DNA of 64,000 bases from Rhizobium glycinendophyticum (GTDB lineage Bacteria; Pseudomonadota; Alphaproteobacteria; Rhizobiales; Rhizobiaceae), in contig NZ_VFYP01000008.1 in the NCBI RefSeq assembly GCF_006443685.1, forward strand, positions 25,265 to 89,264, written 5' to 3'. Numbering within the stretch: position 1 is the stretch's first letter; each line of letters begins with the position of its first letter. Position numbers and translations under genes: made by a program. Below the pieces are notes generated by a model. It saw nothing but the letters and a program-made list of their open reading frames with translations, was not told the DNA's origin and did not search any database. This document shows positions 47,619-57,162 of this stretch, piece by piece.

Positions 47619-48580
47619 AGCGATCCTCCCTGTGCCAGATGACAGGCCACCCCACCATTGTCGGAAAGGGGGCGAGGGGCAGGCCGGGTCGTTCGACAGA
47701 TATCAACGGCACGATCGCAGCGGGGATGGAAGCGGCAACCTGGCGGGAAATTCGCAGCGCTCGGGACTGTGCCTTGAATGCCATTGAGCCCGCCCGCTCC
47801 CATTTCGTCGCGCGGGATGCACCCGATCAGGGCCTCGGTATAGGGATGAGCCGGGGTTTCGAAGAGTGGGCCGACCGCGCGTTCCTCGGCAAGGCGACCG
47901 GCATAGAGCACGGCCACCCGATCGCAGGCCTGTGCGACGACGCCCATGTCATGGGTGATGAGCAGCAGGGCAAGACCGCGCTCGCGCACGAGGCCAGTGA
48001 GGATCTGGATGATCTGGGCCTGCACGGTCACATCCAGCGCCGTTGTCGGTTCATCCGCCACGATGAGGTCAGGATCGCCGGCCAATGCAATCGCGATCAC
48101 GATGCGCTGCTTCATGCCCCCGGAGAGTTGATGCGGATAGGCTTCTGCAACAGCTTTGGCTTCGGGAATGCGCAATTGTGCCATCAGGTCGAGCGTGCGG
48201 GCACGCGCATCTCTGTGTGATAACCCGAGGTGAAGCCGCGAGACGACATCGACCTGTTCGCCGATCCGCTGGACGGGATCGAGCGCTGTCATCGGGTTCT
48301 GCATGACGAATCCGATTCGTCCACCACGGAGCTTGCGACGGCTGCTGTCGGACAACTGCGCCATGTCCATACCATCGAACAATATGCGTCCACCGGTGAC
48401 CCGCCCTCCAATCAGCGGCAGCAGTCCGGTGATGGTAAGCGCGGTGAGGGACTTGCCTGAGCCGCTTTCCCCGACGAGGCCGAGGATCTGGCTCCGTTCC
48501 AGCGAAAAGCTGACCTCCTCAAGGAGGGATCTGTTGCCAATGTCGACTGACAGGCCATGCAACTCAAGGAGCGCGCTCAT
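47615..48580 (-). CDS. Oligo/dipeptide ABC transporter ATPase (DppD/OppD-like)
   Basis: A 321-residue ATPase. Walker A is GESGSGKSLTALT, the signature LSGGMKQRIVIAIAL, and Walker B LIVADEPTTALDVTVQ. The C-terminal Opp/Dpp cysteine region is GCRFHPRCDRAVDICR. It overlaps both neighbours by 4 bases, so the five transporter genes are translated in tandem. It pairs with the OppF-like ATPase as a heterodimer. Confidence 0.94.
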   Translation of the reverse strand: MSALLELHGLSVDIGNRSLLEEVSFSLERSQILGLVGESGSGKSLTALTITGLLPLIGGRVTGGRILFDGMDMAQLSDSSRRKLRGGRIGFVMQNPMTALDPVQRIGEQVDVVSRLHLGLSHRDARARTLDLMAQLRIPEAKAVAEAYPHQLSGGMKQRIVIAIALAGDPDLIVADEPTTALDVTVQAQIIQILTGLVRERGLALLLITHDMGVVAQACDRVAVLYAGRLAEERAVGPLFETPAHPYTEALIGCIPRDEMGAGGLNGIQGTVPSAANFPPGCRFHPRCDRAVDICRTTRPAPRPLSDNGGVACHLAQGGSL

Positions 48581-49461
48581 GTCTCACTCCGGCGCGGGTC
48601 GCGAATATTGAAGGCTTCAATCAGGCCATCACCGAACAGGTTGATGGCGATGACGGTCGAGGCCACAGCGACACCGGGGAAGATAATGATCCAGGGCGCC
48701 TTGAACAGAAGCGCTGAACCGGAGGACATCATCGATCCCCAGCTTGGCAGGGGCGGTTGGGCGCCAAGCCCGAAGAAGCCGAGGGTCGCCTCAAGAATGA
48801 TCGCGTCACCCGTGGCCAGCATGGCGCTAACCAGCACCGGACCGAGCGCGTTGGGGATCAGATGGCGAAACAGCAGGTGGGTGTGACCGGCTCCGAGGCT
48901 GCGCGACGCCTCGATATAGGTCTCTCCCTTCAGCGTCATGATCTGAGTACGCGCGAGCCTGGCGAACTGCGCGAGATAGGCTACGCCGATCGCCGCCATC
49001 GTGCCGCTGACGCCTGGGCCAATGATGGCGACGAGGATGAGGGCGATGAGGATTTCCGGGAAGGACCAGGTCAGGTCAACGACGGCGGTCACGATACGAT
49101 CGAAGAGGCCGCCGAAATAGCCGGCCGCAGCCCCGATGGTCAGTCCCGCAAGCACTGATATGAGGATCGAGATGCTGCTGACGGCAAGCGACGTCCGGGC
49201 ACCCTGGAGAAGCCGGGTCAAAAGATCGCGGCCGAACTCGTCCGTACCCAGAAAATGGGAGGCCGAAGGCGGGTGGAAGGCCTCCTTTAGCACCTGAGCA
49301 TCATAGGCGTAAGGGCTGAGCGCCGGACCGAAGATGGCGCCGAGGATAACGAGCAGCAGCCAGGCGCCGGCCAGAGCGCCGGACAGGCTTGAAAATGCAC
49401 GCCTCAGCGGGGCGAGGCGGGACCGCCACACAGCATTGCCCCCTGTCGGTGATACGGTCAT
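48577..49461 (-). CDS. Dipeptide ABC transporter permease (DppC-like)
   Basis: A 294-residue membrane protein with an N-terminal OppC-type extension, then hydrophobic spans and the periplasmic motif SHFLGTDEFGRDLLTRLLQG typical of DppC/OppC. The EAA loop is seen as IEASRSLGAGHTHLLFRHLI. It overlaps the DppB-like gene upstream and the ATPase gene downstream by 4 bases each. Confidence 0.94.
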   Translation of the reverse strand: MTVSPTGGNAVWRSRLAPLRRAFSSLSGALAGAWLLLVILGAIFGPALSPYAYDAQVLKEAFHPPSASHFLGTDEFGRDLLTRLLQGARTSLAVSSISILISVLAGLTIGAAAGYFGGLFDRIVTAVVDLTWSFPEILIALILVAIIGPGVSGTMAAIGVAYLAQFARLARTQIMTLKGETYIEASRSLGAGHTHLLFRHLIPNALGPVLVSAMLATGDAIILEATLGFFGLGAQPPLPSWGSMMSSGSALLFKAPWIIIFPGVAVASTVIAINLFGDGLIEAFNIRDPRRSET

Positions 49462-50384
49462 GCCAGGGCTCCCCTGACGCGCGGATCCATGGCGGCCTGC
49501 AGCAGATCCCCAAGCAATGTTCCGAGCATGACGGCCATGGCGAGCATCAACAGGCTTGCCTGCACCACCGGATAGTCGTGCTGACTCAAGGCCTTGATCA
49601 GCAACGTGCCGAGGCCCGGTCTTGCAAAGACCACCTCGACCGTTACGGCACCGCCGAGTATCCAGCCGATGCGCAAGGCAAGGATCGTCACGACGGGGAT
49701 CAATGCATGCCGCAGTACGTGGCGGATCTGGATCTCAAACGGAGACAGGCCCTTGGCATGCAGCAGAAGGACAAAGTCCCGCGAGGCGATCTCGATCATC
49801 GAAACCCTCGTGATACGTGCAACGAGTGCCGTGCCGCCAAAGCCGATGGTGAGCACGGGAAGGACAAGCGAGGACCAGGTGCGTGCGCCTGAAACAGGGA
49901 ACCAACCCAAGCCTACGGAGAATGCGAGGATCAGCAGCAGGCCCAGCCAGAAGCTCGGCAGCATCGATCCGAACAGGACACCTCCCATGATCATTCGGTC
50001 GACCAGGCTATCCTTGCGCAAGGCTGCGACAACGCCGAGCGCAATACCGAGGAGGGAGGAGAAGGTCAGTGCCAGTCCTCCCAGAAGAAGCGAATGGGGG
50101 AGGGCCTGGGCGATCAGATCGACGACCGGGCGGCGAGCGACGATTGCAGTCCCCAAATCCCCTGTCAGCAATTTTCCGAGCCAAATCGCATACTGGACCG
50201 GCAATGGGCGGTCCAACCCGTAGCGGGCCATCATTTCGGCCCGCTGTCCTGGGGGAGCGCCAACCTTGAGCAGGTTGTCGATGGGATCACCCGGGATGAA
50301 ATGCAGAATCGAGAAAATGACGACGGACACCGCGAGGAACACGGGGACGAGCATCAGCACGCGTCGAAGCGCATAAGCCAGCAT
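49458..50384 (-). CDS. Dipeptide ABC transporter permease (DppB-like)
   Basis: A 308-residue membrane protein starting MLAYALRRVLMLVPVFLAVS, a classic DppB first span. FIPGDPIDNLL and ARYGLDRPLPVQYAIWL are family signatures of the first periplasmic loop. The EAA-type loop is DFVLLLHAKGLSPFEIQIRH. It forms the pore with the DppC-like permease. Confidence 0.94.
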   Translation of the reverse strand: MLAYALRRVLMLVPVFLAVSVVIFSILHFIPGDPIDNLLKVGAPPGQRAEMMARYGLDRPLPVQYAIWLGKLLTGDLGTAIVARRPVVDLIAQALPHSLLLGGLALTFSSLLGIALGVVAALRKDSLVDRMIMGGVLFGSMLPSFWLGLLLILAFSVGLGWFPVSGARTWSSLVLPVLTIGFGGTALVARITRVSMIEIASRDFVLLLHAKGLSPFEIQIRHVLRHALIPVVTILALRIGWILGGAVTVEVVFARPGLGTLLIKALSQHDYPVVQASLLMLAMAVMLGTLLGDLLQAAMDPRVRGALA

Positions 50385-50412
50385 GGTTGCGTATCCCTCG
50401 CGGTCCTGTCCG

Positions 50413-51996
50413 TTACTCCTTGACTTCCATGTCCATGATCACCGTTGCTCCGACCCCCGGAGAGTGAATTTCGGCCGGGAGAACCAGGCGGTCCTTATTG
50501 TAGGCAACGGAGTTGACGGGCTGATAGATTGGCGCCATCGGGTATTGGGAAAGGACATATTCGTGGTAGGCGGTGAAGTTCTTCACCCGTTCCGCCATGT
50601 TCTTCGAGCCGCTCATCGCGAGCTTCCTGAGCTCTTCCGCCTTCGGATCGTTGAACATGGAAATGTTCGGGTAGCCGAGTCGGTCACCTCCGAAGAACCA
50701 GTCTATGATATCAGCATTGTCCCAATTGTAGGAGCGAACTGCGAGCTGCTGATTGCCGCTCTTGTACTGGTCGCGGATTGCCGAACTGTCGAAGGTGGTG
50801 ATCTCGCTGTCAATGCCCACGGCCTTGAGCTCGGCCTGGACGACCTCGGTCAGGCGGCGGAAGCTGGAATCGCTCTGGGTCCAGAGAGACACGCGAAGCG
50901 GCTTGCCGTCCTTCTCCCGGACCCCGTCAGCACCCATCGTCCAGCCAGCCTCGTCGAGCAGCGCCTTGGAACGATCCGGGTCGTAGGAGATCTGGTATTT
51001 GGGGTCGACCTTGGATTCCGGCAGGGCGGAGATCAGGAAGGTATTGGCCACTTCACCCACGCCACCATAGACGGAGTCGAGAATTTCCTTCTGATTGATG
51101 GCCTTGGCAGCGGCTTCGCGGACCCGGATGTCCGTGAAGGGTTCCTTGGTCACGTTGATTGGCATGTAGGCCACGTCCTGGCCGGCCAGTGTGACCACTT
51201 CCAAATTGCTCTCGCTCTTGACCTCGCCGAGGAAGTCGGTCGGGACGCTGAGCAGCATATCGACGCCACCGGACTTCAGCTCGAGGAAAGCCGTCGAATC
51301 TTCGGCGATTTCACGCAGGGTGATCTTAGCAATCTTGGCCTTGCCCCGGTTTTTGGCGAGCGAGGACGCCCAGGCATAGTCCTCGTTGCGGACGAGAACG
51401 GTTTCCTGGCCGATCGTGAAGCTTTCGAGTTTGAAGGGGCCGGTGCCATAGACCTCGGTGACGCCATAGTTGTCGCCCAGCGCTTCATAGGACTTGGGCT
51501 CGACGACGGAGAGATAGCTCGAAGAAAAATTGTAGAGCAGGTTCGGCTCGGGCCGGGACATAACGAACTTGACGGTCGCATCGTCGATCACCTCGACGGT
51601 CTGGATCGCCTCCGTCATGTAGGCATTCTCGGAAGCCTTGAAGAGTTCGAGCCACTTCACGATTGTTTGTGCATTGAAGGGTTCACCGTTGTGGAAGGTG
51701 ACACCCTTCTTGAGGTGGAAGACCCAGGACATGCCGTCGGGCGCCTCTTCCCAGCTTTCGGCAAGCCAGGGATGGAAAGACAGATCTGCATCTTGCGCGA
51801 CAAGACGGTCGAAGATCAGCGTGCTGCCGATATTGAGGTTGGACGCCTTGATCGGATTATAGGTCGGTGAACCAACCTCGTTGCTGGCCATGACGAACAC
51901 CGCCTCTTGGGCCACTGAAGGGCCTGCAGCAGCGAAGAGAGCCGCCAGGCTGACACCTGCGGCGATGATGGATTTGCGAATAGTCAAGCTTGTCAT
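50413..51996 (-). CDS. Extracellular dipeptide/oligopeptide-binding protein (family 5)
   Basis: A 527-residue periplasmic binding protein. The signal peptide (RKSIIAAGVSLAALFAAAGP, cleaved near SVAQ) precedes a family 5 body with WVFHLKKGVTFHNGEPFNAQ, the classic SBP_bac_5 signature, and a late RLTEVVQAELKAVGID segment. It is the first gene of the importer operon, 35 bases after an RpiR-type regulator gene on the same strand. It captures a peptide or peptide-like ligand; the downstream peptidase and the neighbouring racemase hint at an unusual residue. Confidence 0.94.
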   Translation of the reverse strand: MTSLTIRKSIIAAGVSLAALFAAAGPSVAQEAVFVMASNEVGSPTYNPIKASNLNIGSTLIFDRLVAQDADLSFHPWLAESWEEAPDGMSWVFHLKKGVTFHNGEPFNAQTIVKWLELFKASENAYMTEAIQTVEVIDDATVKFVMSRPEPNLLYNFSSSYLSVVEPKSYEALGDNYGVTEVYGTGPFKLESFTIGQETVLVRNEDYAWASSLAKNRGKAKIAKITLREIAEDSTAFLELKSGGVDMLLSVPTDFLGEVKSESNLEVVTLAGQDVAYMPINVTKEPFTDIRVREAAAKAINQKEILDSVYGGVGEVANTFLISALPESKVDPKYQISYDPDRSKALLDEAGWTMGADGVREKDGKPLRVSLWTQSDSSFRRLTEVVQAELKAVGIDSEITTFDSSAIRDQYKSGNQQLAVRSYNWDNADIIDWFFGGDRLGYPNISMFNDPKAEELRKLAMSGSKNMAERVKNFTAYHEYVLSQYPMAPIYQPVNSVAYNKDRLVLPAEIHSPGVGATVIMDMEVKE

Positions 51997-52031
51997 TTCG
52001 GTCCTCTCTGCAGGTTTTTGTTGTTATGCAG

Positions 52032-52964
52032 TCATCGGTCCCAGCGACGCTGGCGGCCAAACTGGCCGGTGTGGCCGATGAAATCGTCGTAATAGGCGGA
52101 TATGCGTGCCATGCGTTCCTCGACCTCGGCGCCGAGTTCATTGAACACCCCGTTGACCATCAGGCCGATCAGCGAGGACATAGCCGACGTGGTGTCCCAG
52201 AAGTGGTTGAGGTCGGTTGGCACGGCGAACAGTTCGTCGATCACCCCGGTCGCCCAGTCGCAATAGGGGTCCGTGATCAGGCTGATGCGGATACCGACCT
52301 CATGGGCGGCAATCGCAAGATCGCGGGTCAACCGCGAGTAACGCCGGCCGTCGATCAGTACGAGGGTTGTTTCCTGGGGTGGCGAGAGCAAGACCTCGGC
52401 AAAGTGGCCACCAGCGATATCGGCAAGTTGCACGCCCGCGCGCAGATATTGGAGGTTATGGACGAGCTCGGCCGCATGGCCGCGTTCGGTCTGGAAACCG
52501 GCGACAAAGACATTCGGGCAGCGTGCCAACCGCTTTACGGCACCCTCGAATTCCGGTGTCGAGGCGATCTCATAGACCGTCACGAGCGCCGCCATCTCCT
52601 TTTCGAGAGCGCGGGCCAACTCTCCCTTGTCTGACTGGCTGCGACGGTGGAAGTCTTGCAGGCGATCCCCGATGAGCCAGGGCTGGTCTCCGAGGTCTTG
52701 CTGCAATCCGCCCTTCAGGTCCTTCAGGCTTCGGTAACCGATGGCCCGGCAGAAGCGCCCAATCGAGGCTTCGGAAACTCCGATTTTGGCCGCCACCGTT
52801 GCCGCCGTCTCGAACGGCAGGGATTGGAGGTTTGTCAGAAGATACGAGGCGATGGCACGCTCGGCCGGGGTTCCAGATGCGGCCTGTTGCTGCAGGCGCT
52901 GGCGCAGATCGCCAACCTTGCCCGTCGTGCCACCCTGCTGCATGTCTCCGTCCGATTTAGACAT
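52032..52964 (-). CDS. RpiR/MurR-family transcriptional regulator
   Basis: A 310-residue regulator. The N-terminal helix-turn-helix of RpiR type (TVAAKIGVSEASIGRFCRAI) precedes a SIS domain (VFVAGFQTERGHAAELVHNL, then VLIDGRRYSR), which normally binds a phosphosugar. ATG 52964 is chosen for its AGGGGAT ribosome site; the track of the frame further upstream is not family-like. The gene heads the peptide-importer operon and diverges from the racemase gene, so it likely controls both. A SIS domain in an amino-acid setting may mean that an amino sugar or muropeptide-like compound is the signal. Confidence 0.9.
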   Translation of the reverse strand: MSKSDGDMQQGGTTGKVGDLRQRLQQQAASGTPAERAIASYLLTNLQSLPFETAATVAAKIGVSEASIGRFCRAIGYRSLKDLKGGLQQDLGDQPWLIGDRLQDFHRRSQSDKGELARALEKEMAALVTVYEIASTPEFEGAVKRLARCPNVFVAGFQTERGHAAELVHNLQYLRAGVQLADIAGGHFAEVLLSPPQETTLVLIDGRRYSRLTRDLAIAAHEVGIRISLITDPYCDWATGVIDELFAVPTDLNHFWDTTSAMSSLIGLMVNGVFNELGAEVEERMARISAYYDDFIGHTGQFGRQRRWDR

Positions 52965-53079
52965 CACTATCCCCTGTGAGTGAACAGAAGACTGACAGAA
53001 CTCTTTCACTGCGTCAATCTTGCAAGAAAACTGAAATCAACATAGATTTATGCCGACCAGATATCGGGGCACCTGACGC
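52965..53079. promoter_or_regulatory. Divergent promoter region, RpiR regulator and racemase
   Basis: In this 115-base gap, TTTCA (53004-53008) and TGAAA (53032-53036) form widely spaced inverted arms around a perfect palindrome CTTGCAAG (53019-53026). TGAAA/TTTCA arms are common in RpiR operators. Binding is inferred. Confidence 0.4.
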
Positions 53080-54222
53080 ATGACCGAAAGACCAATTGGT
53101 ACGCAGTCGCGTGCCCCCCTCAGGATCGACGGCGCCGAACTGCGTGTCGTCCGCCTTCCGCTCATCACCCCGTTCACGATCTCCAGTGGGACCTTGCACG
53201 AAAAGATCTTTCCCCTGCTGACACTGCGTTCTGGTGGTCTGCATGGATATGCGGAAGGTGTCATGGATCCGCTGCCGGATTATCTAGAGGAAACGGTTGC
53301 CGGTGCGCTGGACCTCACTCGCACCGTCTTCCTTCCGCAAATTCTCGGAAAAAGCTTCGACAATCCCCAGGGTCTCCATAGGCTGCTGGCGCCATGGCGC
53401 GGGAACTCCATGGCCAAAGCGATGGTCGAGATGGCGTTCTGGGACCTTTGGGCCAAGTCGCTTGATCTGCCGCTCAAGTCCCTTCTCGGGGGGGCGGGTG
53501 ACGCGGTGGATGTCGGGGTTTCGCTTGGCATCATGCCAATCGAGCAGACGATTGATCGTGTCTCGACCCATGTCGATGAGGGGTACAAGCGGATCAAGCT
53601 GAAGATCAAGCCGGGGCATGATCTTGAGATCATACGTGCTGTTCGCGCGCAGTTTCCAGGGATCCACCTGACTGCCGATGCAAACAGTGCCTACTCGCTG
53701 GCGGACAGTTCACTGCTGGCGCGCCTGGACGAGTTCGATCTCGACTATATCGAACAGCCGCTTGCCTGGAATGACATCCACGATCATGGCGTCCTACAGC
53801 GAAGGCTGCGCACGCCGCTTTGTCTCGACGAGAGCATCCGCAGCCCCGAAGATGCGCGCAAGGCGCTGCAATCGGATGCCGCACGGGTGATCAACATCAA
53901 GGTCGGCCGGTCTGGCGGCTACGTGAATTCCTTGAAGATCCACGACCTTGCCGAGGCCTTCTCCGTGCCGGTTTGGTGCGGGGGCATGCTTGAGAGCGGA
54001 ATTGGTCGCGCCCACAACATTCATCTCTCGACCCTTTTAAACTTTCAGAAGCCAGGGGATACGTCCTCTGCGAGCCGTTATTTTCAGCGCGACATCATCG
54101 AGCAAAAGCTCGAAGCACATCATGGAAGGATGCCGGTGCCTGCGGGAAGCGGGATAGGCGTGTCACTCGATCAGGGCTTTCTCCCCCATGTCACGATCGG
54201 GCTGGAAAACTTCGCGCCATGA
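53080..54222 (+). CDS. Enolase-superfamily N-succinylamino-acid racemase/o-succinylbenzoate synthase-type enzyme
   Basis: A 380-residue enolase-superfamily enzyme of the muconate-lactonizing subgroup. The first catalytic lysine pair is K173-x-K175 (RIKLKIKPG), the metal ligands are D200 (TADANSAY), E225 (YIEQPL) and D250 (CLDESI), and the opposite catalytic lysine is K274 (NIKVGRSGG). [15 protein letters not shown] is a segment seen in OSBS/N-acylamino-acid racemases. No menaquinone genes are near. The next gene, overlapping by 4 bases (ATGA), is a GNAT enzyme of the type that accompanies N-succinylamino-acid racemase in the D-to-L amino-acid conversion route described from Geobacillus. I therefore favour racemase function. 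Confidence 0.88.
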   Translation: MTERPIGTQSRAPLRIDGAELRVVRLPLITPFTISSGTLHEKIFPLLTLRSGGLHGYAEGVMDPLPDYLEETVAGALDLTRTVFLPQILGKSFDNPQGLHRLLAPWRGNSMAKAMVEMAFWDLWAKSLDLPLKSLLGGAGDAVDVGVSLGIMPIEQTIDRVSTHVDEGYKRIKLKIKPGHDLEIIRAVRAQFPGIHLTADANSAYSLADSSLLARLDEFDLDYIEQPLAWNDIHDHGVLQRRLRTPLCLDESIRSPEDARKALQSDAARVINIKVGRSGGYVNSLKIHDLAEAFSVPVWCGGMLESGIGRAHNIHLSTLLNFQKPGDTSSASRYFQRDIIEQKLEAHHGRMPVPAGSGIGVSLDQGFLPHVTIGLENFAP

Positions 54223-54935
54223 CAGAAGTCCGGATCCGAGAATTGGACGGAATGGCAGAATTTCGCCAAGCCGAAGGCCTGCAAAGGGAAGTCTGGGGTC
54301 GAGGCGATACGCCCGATCCTGCAGATTTGATGATGGTGATCCAGGCCGAAGGGGGACTGGTCGCTGGCGCATTTCTTGCTAACCGCCTGGTTGGCTATGT
54401 TTTCGGCTTTCCGACCCGGGATCCGGCTGTTCAGCATTCGCACAGACTGGCTGTCGCGCCGGATATGCGGGGCAGGGGGCTTGGAGCCGATCTCAAGTGG
54501 TACCAGCGCAAGTGGTGTCTGGCGCGTGGAATAAGCCAGGTGCGATGGACCTTCGATCCCGCGCGTATCACAAATGCACGCCTCAATCTCAACCGGCTCG
54601 GTGGCCGCTCATCCACCTATCTCGTCGACTACTATGGAGAGATGGGCGGCATTAACTCCGGGCTCCCTTCGGATCGTCTGCTTGTCGATTGGCGCTTGGA
54701 TGATCCACTGGTCGAACAGCGCTTCAATGGCGAGTACCCGGTCACTTTGCCCGAAGAAATGCTTCTCGTTCCGACGCTCCGCTCAGGAAAAAATCGAGAG
54801 CTCGAAGATGTGTCTGATCAACTGGGAGAGCTTCTTGAATTGAGGCATAAGCTGCAGGATGCGTTTCTGCGAGGCTACTATCTGTTCGCAGTCATGGATG
54901 GTAATTTTGCGCTCGTTAGGGAGAGAAAGCCCTGA
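54219..54935 (+). CDS. GNAT-family acyltransferase, probable N-succinyltransferase partner of the racemase
   Basis: A 238-residue acyltransferase. The GNAT acyl-CoA loop is [20 protein letters not shown] (motif A, R/Q-x-x-G-x-G/A). The following [21 protein letters not shown] and [11 protein letters not shown] are characteristic of the larger GNAT proteins found next to N-succinylamino-acid racemases. The ATG overlaps the racemase stop. The expected role is succinylation of a D-amino acid with succinyl-CoA, so that the racemase can invert it. No N-succinyl-amino-acid hydrolase (M20) is nearby, so either the amidase or an unlinked enzyme would finish the route. Confidence 0.85.
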   Translation: MTEVRIRELDGMAEFRQAEGLQREVWGRGDTPDPADLMMVIQAEGGLVAGAFLANRLVGYVFGFPTRDPAVQHSHRLAVAPDMRGRGLGADLKWYQRKWCLARGISQVRWTFDPARITNARLNLNRLGGRSSTYLVDYYGEMGGINSGLPSDRLLVDWRLDDPLVEQRFNGEYPVTLPEEMLLVPTLRSGKNRELEDVSDQLGELLELRHKLQDAFLRGYYLFAVMDGNFALVRERKP

Positions 54936-55426
54936 ACTGCGTCAACCGCCGGAGTTTGCCGAGGGCCATATTTGGGGGGCTTCGCTTCTCAATCCACGGC
55001 CATCTGCCCCCGACTTCCGAACATTCCACATTTGCGCGATGCTTAATCTGCTTCGTATATCTGCCGGCTTGCATCCGCAGTTATGGGTGGTCAGCGATTC
55101 CAATCCCTTCAAGAGCGCGAAGGCTTTGCGCCTTCATGTGGGTCATATCGGCCATCGCTCGACGTATCACTCTGCCAGCTTGAACAGTAACGTCACAACA
55201 AGTCCAGGACCTCCTGTTGCACTCCCAAGCGCATGCTCGTTGATCCCTTGCTGATCCGAAACCACTGCGCGAGCCTCGTCGCGATCTCGCCCCAGACGTC
55301 GGCGAACAGCCGCAAGTCGCGCTCGTTTTTCCTATCCTCAGCGATGCCTGCACGGCCGTCGCCGCCGCCTTTTTGGCTTCTCTCGCCAACCCCTCGTTCT
55401 CGCCAAATGTGGCGGAACCCGAGCGC
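54936..55426. other. Convergent intergenic stretch
   Basis: About 490 bases lie between the GNAT gene and the amidase gene, which converge. It holds one minus-strand coding remnant (55193-55428) and otherwise nothing I can identify. No clear intrinsic terminator with a T-run was found. Confidence 0.45.
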
Positions 55427-55428
55427 CT
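55193..55428 (-). pseudogene. Unidentified coding remnant
   Basis: A 77-codon minus-strand stretch without a start codon lies between two stops. Part of it reads NERDLRLFADVWGEIATRLA then QWFRISKGSTSMRLGVQQEV. The helical, coding-like composition suggests the C-terminal piece of a lost gene. It overlaps the amidase stop codon by two bases. Family not recognised. Confidence 0.3.
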
Positions 55429-57160
55429 ATTGCCGGGACAAGGCCGGTGTCCGGGGTGGGGCGGTGCGGCGGTGACCTGTTGCCTCGAAGGCTGCTGCCA
55501 GCGTGAGCAGGGCCTCGTCGTCATAGGCGCGGCCAGCGAAGGTCAGGCCGACGGGCATGCCGATGTCGGTCATCGTTCCCATGGGTACGGTGACGGTCGG
55601 TATGCCGAGATGGCGGATGGCGAGATTGCCGTTGGCCACCCATACGCCGTTGCGCCAGCCGAGGTCTGCCGATCCAGGGTTCCGGTCCATGTCGGCCGGC
55701 CCGATATCGGCAACTGCCGGAAAGATCACCGCATCCAGACCGAGACGGTCCATCCACTGTTCGAGATCGATGCGGCGGGTTTCTTCCAGCCCGCGTAGAC
55801 CCTCGGCCAGATGCGGTATCTCCGTAAACGAGCGCCGGGGATGATCGCGCACTTGCGCCGGGTAGTCGGGAAGAAAGTCGTCGAAACCCGTGTAGCGGTC
55901 CGGCAAGGCGCCCTCTGGATGCGGAAAGATCTGCCTGCCGTCCACGTTGGCGAGTGTCGACAGTTCGGGATCACCATTGGCCGCCAGAAAGTCGTCCCAG
56001 GCCCAGGCTGAAAGATCCAGGATCTCCCGGTGGAGGAACTCCCGGCTGACAAGGCCACGCGACAGGATCGACGGCGCCCTTGGGCGGTCGGCCTCGTAAT
56101 GGCTGACGACGGGAAAGTCGACCGGCAGGACTATTGCACCTGCCGCCTCCAGGTCCAGCCTTGCCTTTTGCCACAGGTCTATGATGGAGGCGCGGGTGTG
56201 GATCGGCTTGCCGGTGGAGCCGCCGATTCCGCCTTCAGGATTTGATCCGGCAGTGGGGTCTTCGTTGATATACATGCGTGGCGCCCCGAAGCACTTTCCG
56301 GCGAGCGTCTGTCGCGCCTGCGAGGGGTCTCGAGATGCCAGCGCCTCGTATGACCTGGGCTTGACCGCTGATGCTGCGGGGATGGAGATCCATGGCTGGG
56401 CACGCCAGAAATCGCCACGTGTTTCGGGATCATCTGCCACGATGACGTCGAGCAATTCCAGCATGTCGGCCATGCTGCGCGTGTGCGGCACCACGACATC
56501 CATAGTCGGCACCAGGGGCCAATTGCCACGCACCGATAGAATGCCGCGCGAGGGTGTGTAAGCGCAAAGGGCATTGTTCGAGGCCGGCGCCCGACCGCTC
56601 GACCAGGTTTCTTCGCCGAGACCGAACGCGCCGAAGCAGGCCGCTGTTGCGGTTCCCGAACCATTGGACGAGCCCGAGCCGAAGGCGCTGGTGAGCCAAT
56701 CGGCATTATAGGGGCTTTCGGCACGGCCGTAGACGCCGCGCTGCATGCCGCCATTGGCCATCGGGGGCATGTTGGTGAGCCCGAGGCAGATGGCACCGGC
56801 GGCGCGCAGGCGCTCAATCGTGAAGGCGTCTCGTTGCGCCACAAGATGTTCGAAAGCCGGACTGCCAGCGGCCGCCGTCAGGCCGCGGACAAGATAGCTG
56901 TCCTTGGCGGTATAGGGGATGCCATCGAGCGGCGAGAGCGGGGCGCCTTGGCTGCGTCGGCTATCGGACGCTTCCGCCTCGGCGAGTGCTTCCGGGTTGA
57001 GCACGACCATGGCATTGAGGGCGGTGCTCGTCCCGGGCGCATCGTAATGCGCGATCCGGTCGAGGTAAGCTCGGACCAGTTCGATGCTGGTGACTTCGCC
57101 GGCTTCCAGCGCGGCGCGTAGCTCTGCGATCGATTTTTCGAAGACTTCGAAACCAGCCAT
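55427..57160 (-). CDS. Amidase (amidase-signature family)
   Basis: A 577-residue amidase-signature hydrolase. The catalytic lysine lies in IPYTAKDSYLVRGL. The glycine/serine-rich segment SAFGSGSSNGSGTATAACFG carries the cis-serine and nucleophile serine (usual form GGSSGGSAAA). APASNNALCAYTPSRGILS follows. It is longer than most members (about 470), with the extra in the C-terminal half. Its start is 2 bases after the stop of the deiminase gene, so the two form an operon. It could hydrolyse an N-acyl or carbamoyl amino acid or amine released by neighbouring enzymes. Substrate unknown. Confidence 0.9.
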   Translation of the reverse strand: MAGFEVFEKSIAELRAALEAGEVTSIELVRAYLDRIAHYDAPGTSTALNAMVVLNPEALAEAEASDSRRSQGAPLSPLDGIPYTAKDSYLVRGLTAAAGSPAFEHLVAQRDAFTIERLRAAGAICLGLTNMPPMANGGMQRGVYGRAESPYNADWLTSAFGSGSSNGSGTATAACFGAFGLGEETWSSGRAPASNNALCAYTPSRGILSVRGNWPLVPTMDVVVPHTRSMADMLELLDVIVADDPETRGDFWRAQPWISIPAASAVKPRSYEALASRDPSQARQTLAGKCFGAPRMYINEDPTAGSNPEGGIGGSTGKPIHTRASIIDLWQKARLDLEAAGAIVLPVDFPVVSHYEADRPRAPSILSRGLVSREFLHREILDLSAWAWDDFLAANGDPELSTLANVDGRQIFPHPEGALPDRYTGFDDFLPDYPAQVRDHPRRSFTEIPHLAEGLRGLEETRRIDLEQWMDRLGLDAVIFPAVADIGPADMDRNPGSADLGWRNGVWVANGNLAIRHLGIPTVTVPMGTMTDIGMPVGLTFAGRAYDDEALLTLAAAFEATGHRRTAPPRTPALSRQ

Positions 57161-57162
57161 GA

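Noticed and set aside
50383..51870. A 495-codon open frame on the plus strand
   Set aside because: Antisense to the family 5 peptide-binding protein gene, which has a signal peptide and family signature; no independent evidence for the plus frame.
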